From positions 930,001 to 994,000 of the forward strand of contig CAWCSF010000010.1 in assembly GCA_963798195.1 (NCBI GenBank): DNA of 64,000 nt. Reading direction: 5' to 3'. Below, piece by piece: positions 27,059 to 36,649 of this stretch (within the stretch, counting starts at the first letter, position 1; every line of letters begins with the position of its first letter). Under the pieces are notes generated by a model, which had not been told where the DNA came from, searched no databases, and saw nothing but the letters and a program-made list of their open reading frames with translations. The stretch comes from CAVSRC01 sp963798195 (GTDB taxonomy: Bacteria > Pseudomonadota > Alphaproteobacteria > Rhizobiales > Kaistiaceae). The translations under genes and the position numbers were made by a program.

Positions 27059-27823
27059 CTATTCCTCGGCGATGCGGTCCAGCCAGTCCAGCAATGGCAC
27101 GAGTGCTGCGCCCGGTGTGCCCATGTGTCCGGCATTGACCGGCACCAGGGTGTTCAACCGGTTGGCCGATGCGCGCTTGAACGCCGTGGCCGCGTTGCGC
27201 TGGCTGGAGTCCTTGCTGCCCGCCGCCCAGAAGAGCGGGGCACGCAGCTTCGGCAGCAGCCGTGAAGGCACCAGCACGCTCTCCGGCCCGAGAAAAGAGA
27301 GGAAGGCAACCGCAGTTGTCGTAACCGGCAAGTCGCGTCCAAGCACACGATCGGTGAAGTCGGCTTCGTCGTCGCCGTTCCCGGCCTTCACCATCGCCTC
27401 GGCTTTCGTGACGCTCCGCGCCACCTTGGCGTGGCCGTTGAAGTCGGTGGGCTCGCCATCGGGCGCCAGCGCGACGACCCCGGCGAGTCCTTCATGGCTC
27501 GCGGCATAGGCGAGGGCGACCAGCCCGCCGAGGCTGTGGCCGCCGACAACGATACGCGTGAACCCGTCGGCGCGCAGCCGGGCGATGGCGGCGTCGACGT
27601 CCTCCATGCACTCATTCAAAGCCGCGTCGTAGATGCGCCGGTTCGACCAGCACATCTCCGGCGCTTCCACCGCGTAACCGGTCTCCCGCATCGTCTCGGC
27701 CATGCCGGAGAACTGGTTGGGCGATCCGGTCTTGCCGTGGAGAAGGACCACGCCGACCCGCTCGAAGGCGCTAGCGGGGCCGGCCGCGATTCCAAAGAGC
27801 AGCGCCACCAGCAACATGACCAT
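27059..27823 (-). CDS. Secreted alpha/beta-hydrolase
   Basis: The 254-residue protein has an N-terminal signal peptide (MVMLLVALLFGIAAGPASAF), then VGVVLLHGKTGSPNQFSG with the oxyanion HG, the nucleophile elbow VGGHSLGG (Ser97), and a late VNAGHMGTPG supplying the catalytic His. This is the dienelactone-hydrolase/lysophospholipase-like fold; the substrate is unknown. The start at 27823 was chosen for the signal peptide; the frame is open for another 115 codons upstream but does not look protein-like. It is divergent from the VWA gene across a 142-base gap in which I see no clear element. Confidence 0.75.
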   Translation of the reverse strand: MVMLLVALLFGIAAGPASAFERVGVVLLHGKTGSPNQFSGMAETMRETGYAVEAPEMCWSNRRIYDAALNECMEDVDAAIARLRADGFTRIVVGGHSLGGLVALAYAASHEGLAGVVALAPDGEPTDFNGHAKVARSVTKAEAMVKAGNGDDEADFTDRVLGRDLPVTTTAVAFLSFLGPESVLVPSRLLPKLRAPLFWAAGSKDSSQRNAATAFKRASANRLNTLVPVNAGHMGTPGAALVPLLDWLDRIAEE

Positions 27824-27965
27824 TTTGTAATGAAAGCCGCGCGCAACGTGTAAAACCGGTCGATGGCCGCCTGAGCGACAAGAATTGGGCGCAGGCCGGC
27901 CCATTTGCGGACAACAATTGCCGTCAGCTTCGCGGGCCTTGGGTGGCGCAATCGGAGACGTGGTC

Positions 27966-29705
27966 ATGTCCGTACAGGGCGGTATGCCAGTGAAGTCGGT
28001 CTGCATTCTTTCGTTTCTTCTGACCTCAAGCGCGTTGACTGTCAGTCCAGCGTTTGCCGCGGTCGAAGACGCAGTCCGCGACGGACGGCCAACCGAGGCG
28101 GCCTGCGCCAATCTCGGCTTCATGCCGCGCAGGGCCGATCTCGACACTCTCCGGCCCGGTCCGCGCATGAACCTTCAGGGCAATGCGCTCGGCAACTACC
28201 GCGCCATCTCGCCACCGATGCCTTCTCCGCCGGCGGCTGTAGCCGGCATGCCTGCGCCGATGCAGGACCAGCAATACATCAACACGGAAAAGTACCCGAA
28301 CGCGACCTCCAATCCGATCAAGCTTGTCGGCGAGGAGCCGGTCTCGACCTTCTCGATCGACGTCGATACGGCGTCCTACGCCAACGTCCGCAGCTTCCTG
28401 CGCGACGGCCACTTGCCGCCGCGCGATGCCGTCCGCGTCGAGGAACTGCTGAACTATTTCGACTATGGCTACGCCGGTCCGGAGTCGCGGGACGAACCGT
28501 TCAAGGTCAACGCTACCGTCACGCCGTCGCCCTGGGCGCCGGGCAAGGAGATCATCCACATCGGCCTTCAGGGGTACGACATCGCGGCGGGCGACCAGCC
28601 GCCGCTGAACCTCGTTTTCCTGATCGACGTCTCCGGCTCCATGGACGACGACGCCAAGCTGCCGCTGGCGGCTAAGGCGATGAACGTGCTCATCGACCAG
28701 CTCCGCCCGCAGGATCGTGTCTCCATGGTGGTCTATGCCGGCGCGGCCGGCGCGGTGCTGCCGCCGACAGCCGGTAACCAGAAGCTCACCATGCGGTGCG
28801 CGATCGAGGCACTGCATGCCGGTGGTTCGACGGCCGGCGGCGAGGGGCTGGCGCTCGCCTACGACCTTGCCGAGCAGAACTTCGACAAGGATGCGGTCAA
28901 CCGCGTCATCCTGATGACCGACGGCGATTTCAATGTCGGCGTAGCCGATCCGGACAAGCTCGAGGATTTCATCGCGGAGAAGCGCAAGACCGGCGTCTAT
29001 CTCTCGTCCTTTGGCTTCGGCCACGGCAACTACAACGACGTGATGATGCAGACGCTGAGTCAGGCCGGCAACGGCACGGCCGCCTACATCGATACGCTCG
29101 ACGAAGCGCGCAAGGTGTTCCGTGACGACTTCTCGTCCTCGCTCTTCCCGATCGCCGACGACGTGAAGATCCAGGTCGAGTTCAATCCGGCGATGGTCAG
29201 CGAGTATCGCCTGATCGGCTACGAGACGCGCATGCTCGACCGCGCCGATTTCAACAACGATCGCGTCGATGCCGGCGAGGTCGGCTCGGGCGCATCGGTG
29301 ACCGCGCTCTACGAGATCACGCGCGTCGGTGGCACGGCATCCAGCGATCCGCTGCGCTACCAGAAGGTCAGCCAGACGATCGTGCCGGCCGAAGGCGATG
29401 AACTCGCCTACATCAAGATCCGGTACAAGCTGCCCGGCCAGTCCACGTCGAAGCTGATGGAACGGCCGATCGGCAAGGCCGACGTCCGCGCCATCGACGA
29501 TGCGCCCGAAGCGACCCGTTGGGCGCTGGCGGTGGCGGGCTTCGGCCAGCAGCTGCGCGGCGACCCATGGATGCAGACTGCCGCCGACTGGAAGTCGATC
29601 GCCGCATTGGCCTCTGGCGCCCGCGGCGATGACCCGTTCGGCCTTCGCGCCGAGTTCGTTCGGCTGGTGCGTGACGCCGAGACGGCCAAGTCGGTGAACC
29701 AGTAG
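27966..29705 (+). CDS. Secreted von Willebrand factor A domain protein (YfbK-like)
   Basis: The 579-residue protein starts with a signal peptide (residues 1-31, ending AFA). An N-terminal segment with PVSTFSIDVDTASYANVRSF is typical of this family (vWF_A N-terminal domain). The VWA domain follows, with the MIDAS motif DVSGSM (Asp221), a central LMTDGDFNVG, and a C-terminal DUF3520-type region from about 400 onward. ATG 27966 has GGAG at good spacing; ATG 27984 is an alternative. These proteins bind ligands through a metal ion outside the cytoplasm. The partner is not known. Confidence 0.88.
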   Translation: MSVQGGMPVKSVCILSFLLTSSALTVSPAFAAVEDAVRDGRPTEAACANLGFMPRRADLDTLRPGPRMNLQGNALGNYRAISPPMPSPPAAVAGMPAPMQDQQYINTEKYPNATSNPIKLVGEEPVSTFSIDVDTASYANVRSFLRDGHLPPRDAVRVEELLNYFDYGYAGPESRDEPFKVNATVTPSPWAPGKEIIHIGLQGYDIAAGDQPPLNLVFLIDVSGSMDDDAKLPLAAKAMNVLIDQLRPQDRVSMVVYAGAAGAVLPPTAGNQKLTMRCAIEALHAGGSTAGGEGLALAYDLAEQNFDKDAVNRVILMTDGDFNVGVADPDKLEDFIAEKRKTGVYLSSFGFGHGNYNDVMMQTLSQAGNGTAAYIDTLDEARKVFRDDFSSSLFPIADDVKIQVEFNPAMVSEYRLIGYETRMLDRADFNNDRVDAGEVGSGASVTALYEITRVGGTASSDPLRYQKVSQTIVPAEGDELAYIKIRYKLPGQSTSKLMERPIGKADVRAIDDAPEATRWALAVAGFGQQLRGDPWMQTAADWKSIAALASGARGDDPFGLRAEFVRLVRDAETAKSVNQ

Positions 29706-29801
29706 GCGTATTTGGCGGTAACCCTCGCCCGAAAAAGCGGGGCGCATGGCGGCGGGCTCTGTGGCAGGATCGGCTCCCGATTCACTGTCCGACAGAGCCC
29801 C

Positions 29802-30665
29802 ATGCCCCGCGGTATCGATCACCTCGTTCTCGCCGTCCACGATCTCGACGCCGCGCGCGCCGCCTACGTCCGCCTCGGCTTCACGCTGACACCGGTGGCC
29901 CACCACCCGTTCGGCACGAAGAATATTCTGGCGCAGTTCGACGGCTCCTTCCTCGAATTGCTGGCTGTGGCGGACCCGGCGGCGATTCCCGAGCCGGACG
30001 GCACCCATTTCTCGTTCGGGGCGTTCAACCGCGCCTACCTGGAGGAGCGCGAGGGGCTGTCGATGCTGGTGCTGAAGAGCACCGACGCGGCTGCCGACCG
30101 CGCCGATTTCGACAGGCATAACCTCCGCGTCTACGAGCCGTTTCGCTTCGAGCGCTCCGCGAAGGGGCCGGATGGCGCTGAGCGGACAGTGGCGTTTTCA
30201 TTGACCTTCACCGGCGACTCCCGGCTGAAGCGTGCCGGGTTCTTCACCTGCCAGCATCATTTCCCCGAGAATTTCTGGAAGCCCGAATATCAGCGGCACG
30301 ACAATGGCGCCGTCGGCATCGCCGCGGCCGTGATGGTGACGCGCGATCCTGCCGACTTTCACGAATTCCTGACGCACTTCACCGGCCAGCACGACATCAC
30401 GTCGACCAGCCTCGGCGTCGAGTTCGACCTCGGCGACGGCAGCCGCGTCGAGGTGCTGTCGCCGGTCGCCTTCCGCGCCTTCTTCGGCGAGGAGGCGGAC
30501 ACCGACCCGCGTCGCTTCATGGCGTGGCGGGTGCGCGTCGCCGATCTCGAGGCAACCGCGAAGCTGCTTTTCGACAACGGAGTTGCCTTTGCCGAGCGGT
30601 CGGGCGCGCTGGTCGTTCCATCGGCGGAAGCCTGCGGCGCGGTGCTGGCCTTTGAGAAAGGCTAG
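29802..30665 (+). CDS. VOC superfamily (glyoxalase-like) protein
   Basis: The 287-residue protein opens with GIDHLVLAVHDLDAARAAYV, the beta-alpha start of a VOC/glyoxalase module, and has a second half with TSLGVEFDLGDGSRVEVLSP. This two-module layout fits the Glyoxalase_3-like group. A metal His (GIDH) is visible, but full metal ligation cannot be confirmed. The substrate is unknown. It lies 39 bases before kdsA and may be cotranscribed; there is a TATAGT just upstream of kdsA, however. Confidence 0.8.
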   Translation: MPRGIDHLVLAVHDLDAARAAYVRLGFTLTPVAHHPFGTKNILAQFDGSFLELLAVADPAAIPEPDGTHFSFGAFNRAYLEEREGLSMLVLKSTDAAADRADFDRHNLRVYEPFRFERSAKGPDGAERTVAFSLTFTGDSRLKRAGFFTCQHHFPENFWKPEYQRHDNGAVGIAAAVMVTRDPADFHEFLTHFTGQHDITSTSLGVEFDLGDGSRVEVLSPVAFRAFFGEEADTDPRRFMAWRVRVADLEATAKLLFDNGVAFAERSGALVVPSAEACGAVLAFEKG

Positions 30666-30704
30666 GCGGTGCGTTTTCTGTACGTCTGGCTATAGTCCCG
30701 CCCC

Positions 30705-31538
30705 ATGAAACCGAACAAACACGTCAAGATCGGCGCGGCCACCTTCGGCAACGACCTGCCACTGGCGCTGATCGCCGGGCCGTGCCAGCTCGAGAGCCGC
30801 GGCCACGCCTTCGACATGGCGGGGCGGCTGAAGGAGATGGCCGCCAGTCTCGGGATCGGCTTCGTCTACAAGACCTCCTTCGACAAGGCCAACCGCACCA
30901 GCCTCAAGGGCAAGCGCGGCCTCGGCCTCGACAAGGCGCTCGCGATCTTCGCCGACCTGCGCAAGAAGCTGGACGTGCCGATCCTCACCGACGTTCATGA
31001 GCGCGAGCAGTGCGCCGAGATCGCCGAAGTGGTCGACGTGCTCCAGATACCGGCGTTCCTGAGCCGGCAAACCGATCTGCTGATCGCGGCGGCAAAGACC
31101 GGCAAGGTGGTCAACGTCAAGAAGGGCCAGTTCCTCGCGCCCTGGGACATGAAGAACGTCGCCGCCAAGATCGTCGACAGCGGCAACCGCAATGTCCTGC
31201 TCACCGAGCGCGGCGCGAGCTTCGGTTACAATACGCTGGTTTCCGACATGCGCGCGCTGCCGATCATGGCCGAGATCGGCGCGCCGGTGATTTTCGACGC
31301 GACGCATTCGGTCCAGCAGCCGGGCGGGCAGGGGACGTCCAGCGGCGGCGACCGCCGCTTCGTTCCGGTGCTGGCGCGGGCCGCGGTGGCGGTCGGCGTG
31401 GCGGGCGTTTTCATCGAGACCCATCAGGATCCGGACAACGCGCCCTCCGATGGTCCCAACATGATCCCGATCGACCAATTGCCGGCGCTGATCGAGGATC
31501 TGATGGCGCTGGACGCTATCGCCAAGCGGCGGCGCTAA
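30705..31538 (+). CDS. kdsA: 3-deoxy-8-phosphooctulonate synthase KdsA
   Basis: KdsA condenses PEP with arabinose 5-phosphate to make KDO-8-phosphate for the LPS inner core. The 277 residues show IAGPCQLESRGHAFD, YKTSFDKANRTSLKGKRG, VPILTDVHEREQC, VNVKKGQFLAPWDM and FDATHSVQQPGGQG, all family signatures. It belongs functionally with lpxA-I-B at the start of the window. The DUF6159-like gene ends 5 bases after it on the other strand. Confidence 0.98.
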   Translation: MKPNKHVKIGAATFGNDLPLALIAGPCQLESRGHAFDMAGRLKEMAASLGIGFVYKTSFDKANRTSLKGKRGLGLDKALAIFADLRKKLDVPILTDVHEREQCAEIAEVVDVLQIPAFLSRQTDLLIAAAKTGKVVNVKKGQFLAPWDMKNVAAKIVDSGNRNVLLTERGASFGYNTLVSDMRALPIMAEIGAPVIFDATHSVQQPGGQGTSSGGDRRFVPVLARAAVAVGVAGVFIETHQDPDNAPSDGPNMIPIDQLPALIEDLMALDAIAKRRR

Positions 31539-31542
31539 CTGC

Positions 31543-32405
31543 CTACGCGCCGGGCTTTGGTGCGAACGATCCGCGGATGAGGTCCCGGTCGAAGCCGGCC
31601 GGCGGCTCGCCGATCACGGCGTAATAGTAGACGGCGGCGGAGTAGACCGCTTGCAGCGCCGCGCCGAAGGCCATGACGCCTGGCGAGCAGCGAGGCCGCA
31701 GATGAGCAGCAGCGGCACGGCGATCGACCAACTGCTGATCAGATGCGCGATCGCAAAAGCGGCGAGGATCACGATCCCGCCAAGCGCGCCCATGATCACC
31801 GAGATGCCGGCGCTTCCGATGAGGTTCTCGCCCCAGGTCTTGCGCAGCAGTGCGGCGCTACGCTGGATCGCCTCGAGCGGATCGATGCCTTCCGCTGCCA
31901 ATACCGGGACCACGAGGAAGGTCATCACCGTCCAGCCCAGGCCTGCGCCCGCGGCGATCAGCCGGCCGATGATGCCGAGCCTCTCGCCGAGCAAGCGCAG
32001 CAGAACGCCGATCGTGGCCGACACCAGCGCATAGCCGAAGATCGGCATGATCCGCCGGAAGGCGAGACCGAGCGCGGAGCGGATCGTCGGGTCGCCGCCG
32101 TCGAGCCGTTCGATTGCGGCCCCGACCAGCGCGGTGTTGAAGAAGATGATGATGAAATACTGGACGAGATAGAAGACGAAGAGCCAGGCATAAAAGGATG
32201 CCGGTGGATTGGTCGCTTCACCTTCGCTGAAGCCGGCGAACGTGCCGAAGTCGAAAGCCTGCCACAGCATGGCGCCGCCGACGGCGAGCGAGGCCGCGCC
32301 AGCCAGGATCGGCAGAAGGAGAAGTTCTCCGTCGTCGTTGAGCACCGCGGTGCTCGCCTTGATGAGGCGCCAGCTTCGGGCAATTCGCGAGACCGGGTCG
32401 TTCAT
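31543..32405 (-). CDS. DUF6159-like integral membrane protein, frameshifted
   Basis: The sense frame from ATG 32405 (AGGA eight bases upstream) reads RIARSWRLIKASTAVLNDD, then about six membrane helices up to VPLLLICGLAAR. The other frame supplies the natural end, GVMAFGAALQAVYSAAVYYY to GSFAPKPGA. One missing base near 31678-31695 would make a single 287-residue protein. The RSWxLxKAS opening and helix pattern fit the DUF6159 family, whose function is unknown. It is convergent with kdsA and divergent from the TerC gene. Confidence 0.7.
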
Positions 32406-32707
32406 CGGCGTGTCCTGCTCTGAGGAGCGGACAATGTCACCGAGGCGGCTGAAGGAAGCGTGAATCGTCCCGGCGAGAGTTGCGCTGGCTGGGGCTTTCA
32501 TCGAGAACCCATCTCCTCCGTCCGGAGGGGGCTTGCGCGACGCACTGCCGATCCCATTTAGAGCATTGCGGGCCGGGCCCCTCTGGCGATGCTGAAAGCG
32601 TCGTGATGTCGGACCGCATCGGGTGAGCTCGATACGGGGTCCGGATCAAACCGTTGCCCCGGACGATATCGCGCCACCCCGTTCGGATCGGGTAGGAGGG
32701 CGCACCC
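32406..32707. other. 302-base gap between the divergent DUF6159-like and TerC genes
   Basis: The gap holds a short perfect palindrome, CCTCCG-TC-CGGAGG (32515-32528), and the strong AGGAGG ribosome site of the TerC gene (32694-32699). No convincing sigma-70 promoter, tRNA or small ORF was seen. A manganese (yybP-ykoY) riboswitch was considered because some TerC/Alx genes carry one, but I could not find its core. Confidence 0.5.
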
Positions 32708-33703
32708 CTGACAACAGTATTCCTCGGACATCCACTCTGGATGTGGCTCGGCTTCCTCGGACTGGTAGCCGGGCTCCTGGCGTTCGACCTCGGTGTGCTG
32801 CACCGCAAAGACCGAGAGATCGGCGCACGCGAAAGTCTGCTTCTTTCCACCTTCTACATCGCGATCGGCGTTGGATTTGGCGGATTGGTTGCGCTCCAGA
32901 TGGGGAGCGAGGCGGGGCTTGAATATGTCACCGCCTTCGTCGTCGAGAAGAGCCTGGCGGTCGACAACCTCTTCGTGATCGCGACGATCTTCTCGTTTCT
33001 CGCCATCCCACGCGCCTACCAATACCGCGTCCTTTTCTGGGGCGTCCTGGGAATGATCGTGTTGCGCGCCATCATGATCGGCCTCGGCGCGACACTCGTT
33101 TCCCACTTTGCGTGGGTGCTCTACATCTTCGCCGTCTTTCTCATCCTGACCGGGGCGAAGATGCTGTCCTCCAGGGCGGGGGAGATCGGCGGGGACATGA
33201 AGGACAACCGGATCATCCGCTTCGTCAGGCGCTGGACCCGGCTCACCGACCAACTGCACGGCCATCGCTTCTTCGTGCGCGAGCCCGACAAGAAATCCGG
33301 GCGGGCGGTTCTCGTCGCGACGCCGCTTTTCCTGGCGCTGATCGTCGTGGAGGTGGCGGATATCGTCTTCGCCGTCGACTCGGTGCCAGCGGTGTTCGCC
33401 ATCACCGCCGATCCGTTCCTCGTTTATACCTCGAACATCTTCGCCATCCTCGGGCTGCGCGCGCTCTACTTCGCGCTGGCGGCGGTGATGCATCGTTTCG
33501 CCTATCTCAAGACAGCACTGGCGGTGTTGCTGATGTTCGTCGGGGCCAAAATCTTCGTCGCGGACCTATTCGGCTGGGCTAAATTCCCCGCCGCCTGGTC
33601 GCTGACGATCACCTTCGCCATCCTCGCCGCCGGCATCCTCTATTCGGTTTGGCGGACGCGAGGCCCGGTGCCGGCGACCGATGCATCGGCCGCCGGGTCG
33701 TAG
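32708..33703 (+). CDS. TerC/Alx family membrane protein, probable CTG start
   Basis: The roughly 331-residue polytopic protein has the TerC features EKSLAVDNLFVIATIFSFL (conserved Asp in a membrane helix) and VEVADIVFAVDSVPAVFAIT (second conserved Asp pair). Family members are linked to Mn2+ export or tellurite and pH stress. The first in-frame ATG (32741) has no ribosome site and removes the family's usual F-x-x-P-L-W-M-W-L-G-F beginning. AGGAGG at 32694-32699 lies 8 bases before an in-frame CTG (32708), which gives LTTVFLGHPLWMWLGF. nhaA follows after 46 bases. Confidence 0.88.
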   Translation: MTTVFLGHPLWMWLGFLGLVAGLLAFDLGVLHRKDREIGARESLLLSTFYIAIGVGFGGLVALQMGSEAGLEYVTAFVVEKSLAVDNLFVIATIFSFLAIPRAYQYRVLFWGVLGMIVLRAIMIGLGATLVSHFAWVLYIFAVFLILTGAKMLSSRAGEIGGDMKDNRIIRFVRRWTRLTDQLHGHRFFVREPDKKSGRAVLVATPLFLALIVVEVADIVFAVDSVPAVFAITADPFLVYTSNIFAILGLRALYFALAAVMHRFAYLKTALAVLLMFVGAKIFVADLFGWAKFPAAWSLTITFAILAAGILYSVWRTRGPVPATDASAAGS

Positions 33704-33749
33704 ACCGCCGACCGCCCACCTGATCTAGGAAAGAGAGAACAAAACTCCC

Positions 33750-34976
33750 ATGGTTCGCGCACTGGAACGCTTCATCAATCACGAGGCATCGGGTGGTATT
33801 ATCCTGATGCTCGCTGCGGCGTTCGCGCTGGCGCTCGATAATTCGCCACTCGCCTGGCTTTACGATTCCCTGCTCACCACGCCGATGGCGGTCGAGATCG
33901 GGGCGCTCGAACTGCGGAAGCCGCTGCTGTTGTGGATCAATGACGGATTGATGGCCGTCTTCTTCCTGCTGGTCGGGCTCGAGATCAAGCGGGAGATGAT
34001 GCAGGGCGAGCTGTCGTCGCGCCGGCAGTTAGTGCTGCCGGGCATGGCGGCGATCGGAGGCATGGTGGTGCCGTCGCTGATCTACCTCGCCGTAACCTGG
34101 GGCGAGCCGTCCCTGTCGGCCGGCTGGGCGATCCCGGCGGCGACGGACATCGCGTTCGCGCTCGGTGTGTTGTCGCTGCTCGGCAACCGGGTGCCGTTGG
34201 CGCTCAAGGTCTTTCTGCTGGCGCTGGCGATCATCGATGACCTCGGCGCGATCCTGATCATCGCCTTGTTCTACAGCGGCGACCTGTCGACGGAGATGCT
34301 GGCCGGCGCCGCGGCGGCCGGCGTCGGACTTGTCGTGCTGAACCGGATGAACGTCCGGGCGCTCGAGCCTTACGTTCTGATCGGCGTGGTGCTGTGGGTG
34401 TTCGTGCTGAAGTCGGGCGTCCATGCCACGCTCGCCGGCGTGGCACTCGCTTTCGCCATCCCGATGTCGGGCGACGCGCCCGAGAACGAGCCCCAGCCGC
34501 CGCTGCAGCGCCTGGAGCACAGGCTGGCGCCTTGGGTCGCCTACGGCATCATGCCGTTGTTCGCGTTCGCCAATGCCGGCGTTTCGCTCGGCGGGCTGCG
34601 CCTCGAATCGTTCCTGCAACCGCTGCCGCTCGGCATCCTGCTCGGCCTCTTCCTCGGCAAGCAGCTCGGTGTCTTCGCGGCCGTGTGGCTGGCGGTGAAA
34701 GCGGGGTGGGCGCAGCTTCCACAAGGGGCAACGTGGCGACAGATCTATGGCGTGGCGTGTCTCGCCGGGATCGGCTTCACCATGAGCCTGTTCATCGGAA
34801 CGCTTGCCTTCGATGGCCAGGCCGAGGCCGCGGGCGTTCGGCTCGGCGTATTGGCCGGTTCGCTGGCGTCGGCGCTGCTCGGCTACGGGATCATGCGCAC
34901 GGCTCGGCGATCCGAGCCCACAGGCGCGGGACCTCACACCGCCCACACCTCAGGACGGATGGAGGAAGAGGCATGA
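33750..34976 (+). CDS. nhaA: Na+/H+ antiporter NhaA
   Basis: NhaA exchanges Na+ or Li+ for H+ across the inner membrane. The 408-residue protein has FINHEASGGIILMLAA at the start, ATDIAFALGVLSLLG, and the paired ion-binding aspartates in ALAIIDDLGAILII. About twelve membrane helices are apparent. Following the TerC gene closely on the same strand, it may form a two-gene unit for ion or pH stress. Confidence 0.96.
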   Translation: MVRALERFINHEASGGIILMLAAAFALALDNSPLAWLYDSLLTTPMAVEIGALELRKPLLLWINDGLMAVFFLLVGLEIKREMMQGELSSRRQLVLPGMAAIGGMVVPSLIYLAVTWGEPSLSAGWAIPAATDIAFALGVLSLLGNRVPLALKVFLLALAIIDDLGAILIIALFYSGDLSTEMLAGAAAAGVGLVVLNRMNVRALEPYVLIGVVLWVFVLKSGVHATLAGVALAFAIPMSGDAPENEPQPPLQRLEHRLAPWVAYGIMPLFAFANAGVSLGGLRLESFLQPLPLGILLGLFLGKQLGVFAAVWLAVKAGWAQLPQGATWRQIYGVACLAGIGFTMSLFIGTLAFDGQAEAAGVRLGVLAGSLASALLGYGIMRTARRSEPTGAGPHTAHTSGRMEEEA

Positions 34977-35102
34977 CGTGCGCCTGGCGGTTTGGAGAGT
35001 TGCTTGCCACTTTCTCGTCGGTGACGACGGCTGCTACTCTAGCACGGTCTGTTGGGGCTCCAGTTTTGGGGGGAGCAAAGGAGAAATGAGAGGCTAGATT
35101 TG

Positions 35103-35600
35103 GTGCGGCTCAGCATTCGACAAGGCGTTCCCGCGTTACGTCTTGTCGTATTCGGCGCAGCGATCCTGATCGGCATCGCACTCGGCCTGCCCCCGGTTCC
35201 CGCGTCTGCGCAGGCGGTGCTTGGCCAGGCAGAATGCCGCGGCAGCTATCAGGGCGTGGAAATCAGGGGGACGGTCGTCGCCGATCTCTGGCAGTTCGTC
35301 GGGCCATCAGCGGGCAGCACGCTTGGTTCCTTCGGTCAACTCTACGAGTTCATCATGCGCGGCGAGTTGGAAAAGGTGCCCGGGACAGTGCGGCTGTTCG
35401 GGCAGATGTTCGATCCCCTTGGCAACCTGGTGAACTTCGAAGTGTTTCTGCAGGGCGTCGGACGAGGCACCGGCTCGGTGTGGATCAACAACCAACGCCA
35501 CCGCGAGACCTACATGAATTTGGTCGTCGTCGAGAACGGCCTCGAAATCTATCCCGAGACCGGTGATGTCGCGCGCTTCGAATGCGTGCGCCAGCAGTGA
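35103..35600 (+). CDS. Secreted protein of unknown function
   Basis: The 165-residue product has a signal peptide (LRLVVFGAAILIGIALGL, ending near PASAQA) and then a compact 125-residue exported part with two cysteines (AECRGSY and FECVRQQ near the end) that could form a disulfide. I recognise no family. GTG 35103 is used; TTG 35100 is adjacent and a farther ATG (35052) would add a poor N-terminus. The 126 bases before it hold no clear element. Confidence 0.65.
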   Translation: MRLSIRQGVPALRLVVFGAAILIGIALGLPPVPASAQAVLGQAECRGSYQGVEIRGTVVADLWQFVGPSAGSTLGSFGQLYEFIMRGELEKVPGTVRLFGQMFDPLGNLVNFEVFLQGVGRGTGSVWINNQRHRETYMNLVVVENGLEIYPETGDVARFECVRQQ

Positions 35601-35607
35601 GCGGCCT

Positions 35608-36070
35608 TCAAGGATATGTAAACCGCTGCTCGCGCCGGACGGCGTCGGTGTGCGTAGTGGTCTCGTCGTAGGTGACGAAGCCGTCCAGCACGCTATGCCA
35701 GAAGGCGATTGCCGCGGTGTTCGTCTCGCGCTGGGTGATCTGCCAGGGACCGGGCCGGCTTGCAATGAGCCGCCGCGCCGCCGCCCTGCCAATGCCGCTC
35801 CGCCGATAGGGGCGAGCCACGAAGAACTCGGCAACCTGCATCGTCTCGGCCCTCGCGATCGAGTAGCGCGAAGCCGGTGCGGGCGCCGCCGACCATCAGC
35901 CAGAATGGCCAGCGCGACTCCGGCTCGGACCAGTAGAGATGGAAATAGGGATAGGGCTGTTCCGGATCGACGCCCGGAATGATCGTCGCCATCTCGGCGA
36001 CGTAGTCGCGCATCATGGCGGCGAGATCGGCTTTGTCCTCGACCGGGACAGGAACCTCGCCGCGGAACAT
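35608..36070 (-). CDS. GNAT family N-acetyltransferase, frameshifted
   Basis: The first frame (MFRGEVPVPVEDKADL, then SRWPFWLMVGGARTGFALLD) and the second (MQVAEFFVARPYRRSGIGRA, then NTAAIAFWHSVLDGF) together make one GNAT domain, with the acetyl-CoA loop RRSGIGRAA. Dropping one G of the sense-strand GGG (35850-35852) gives a continuous 153-residue protein through DREAETMQVAEFF. The start overlaps the TMEM175-like stop as TAATG, so translation is coupled. Confidence 0.78.
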
Positions 36071-36645
36071 TACTCGTGGACGACCCGCTCGATCCGCCGG
36101 TCCGGCACCAGCCACATGATCGCGACGGCGAAGTAGAGCGCCATGGAGAGCGGGGCGTAGAAGAACGACGCCACGATCGCAGCGACGTAGATCAGCGGCG
36201 AGATCTTGCCCTTGACGTCGCGCCCGAGTGCCACCGCGATCGGCGAGTCCTTTCCGTTCACGGCGATCAGCGTGTGGGCAAGAATGAAATAGGCGATGGC
36301 GGCGCCGAGCAGGACGACGCCGTAAAGCGCTACCGGGATCGGTGCGAAATGGTTCTCGCCCATCCATCCGGTGACGAACGGCACCAGCGACAGCCAGAAC
36401 AGCAGATGCAGATTTGCCCACAGCGCCCGCCCATCCACATGGCGCGCGGCTTTCAGCATGTGATGGTGGTTGTTCCAGTAGATCCCGAGATAGACGAAAC
36501 TCAGTACATAGCTCACGAAGACCGGGATCAGCGGCAGCAGCACGGACCATTCCTCGCCGTGCGGCACCTTCAGTTCCAGCACCATGATGGTGATGATGAT
36601 GGCGAGGACGCCGTCGCTGAATGCCTCGAGCCGGCCTTTTTCCAT
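36070..36645 (-). CDS. TMEM175-like (DUF1211) membrane protein
   Basis: The 191-residue protein begins MEKGRLEAFSDGVLAIIITI, the R-x-x-x-FSDG-V motif that lines the pore of prokaryotic TMEM175 potassium channels. Six membrane helices can be drawn (about residues 10-28, 38-58, 76-96, 102-122, 143-163, 167-183). A potassium-channel role is inferred from the family. It lies 4 bases after queF and overlaps the following acetyltransferase gene. Confidence 0.82.
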   Translation of the reverse strand: MEKGRLEAFSDGVLAIIITIMVLELKVPHGEEWSVLLPLIPVFVSYVLSFVYLGIYWNNHHHMLKAARHVDGRALWANLHLLFWLSLVPFVTGWMGENHFAPIPVALYGVVLLGAAIAYFILAHTLIAVNGKDSPIAVALGRDVKGKISPLIYVAAIVASFFYAPLSMALYFAVAIMWLVPDRRIERVVHE

Positions 36646-36649
36646 CAGT

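Noticed and set aside
28026..30119. Long minus-strand frame opposite the VWA and VOC genes
   Set aside because: High-GC shadow of two recognisable genes; no family features or ribosome site.
32406..32707. Possible yybP-ykoY manganese riboswitch before the TerC gene
   Set aside because: The conserved core sequence and the expected paired helices could not be found by eye.
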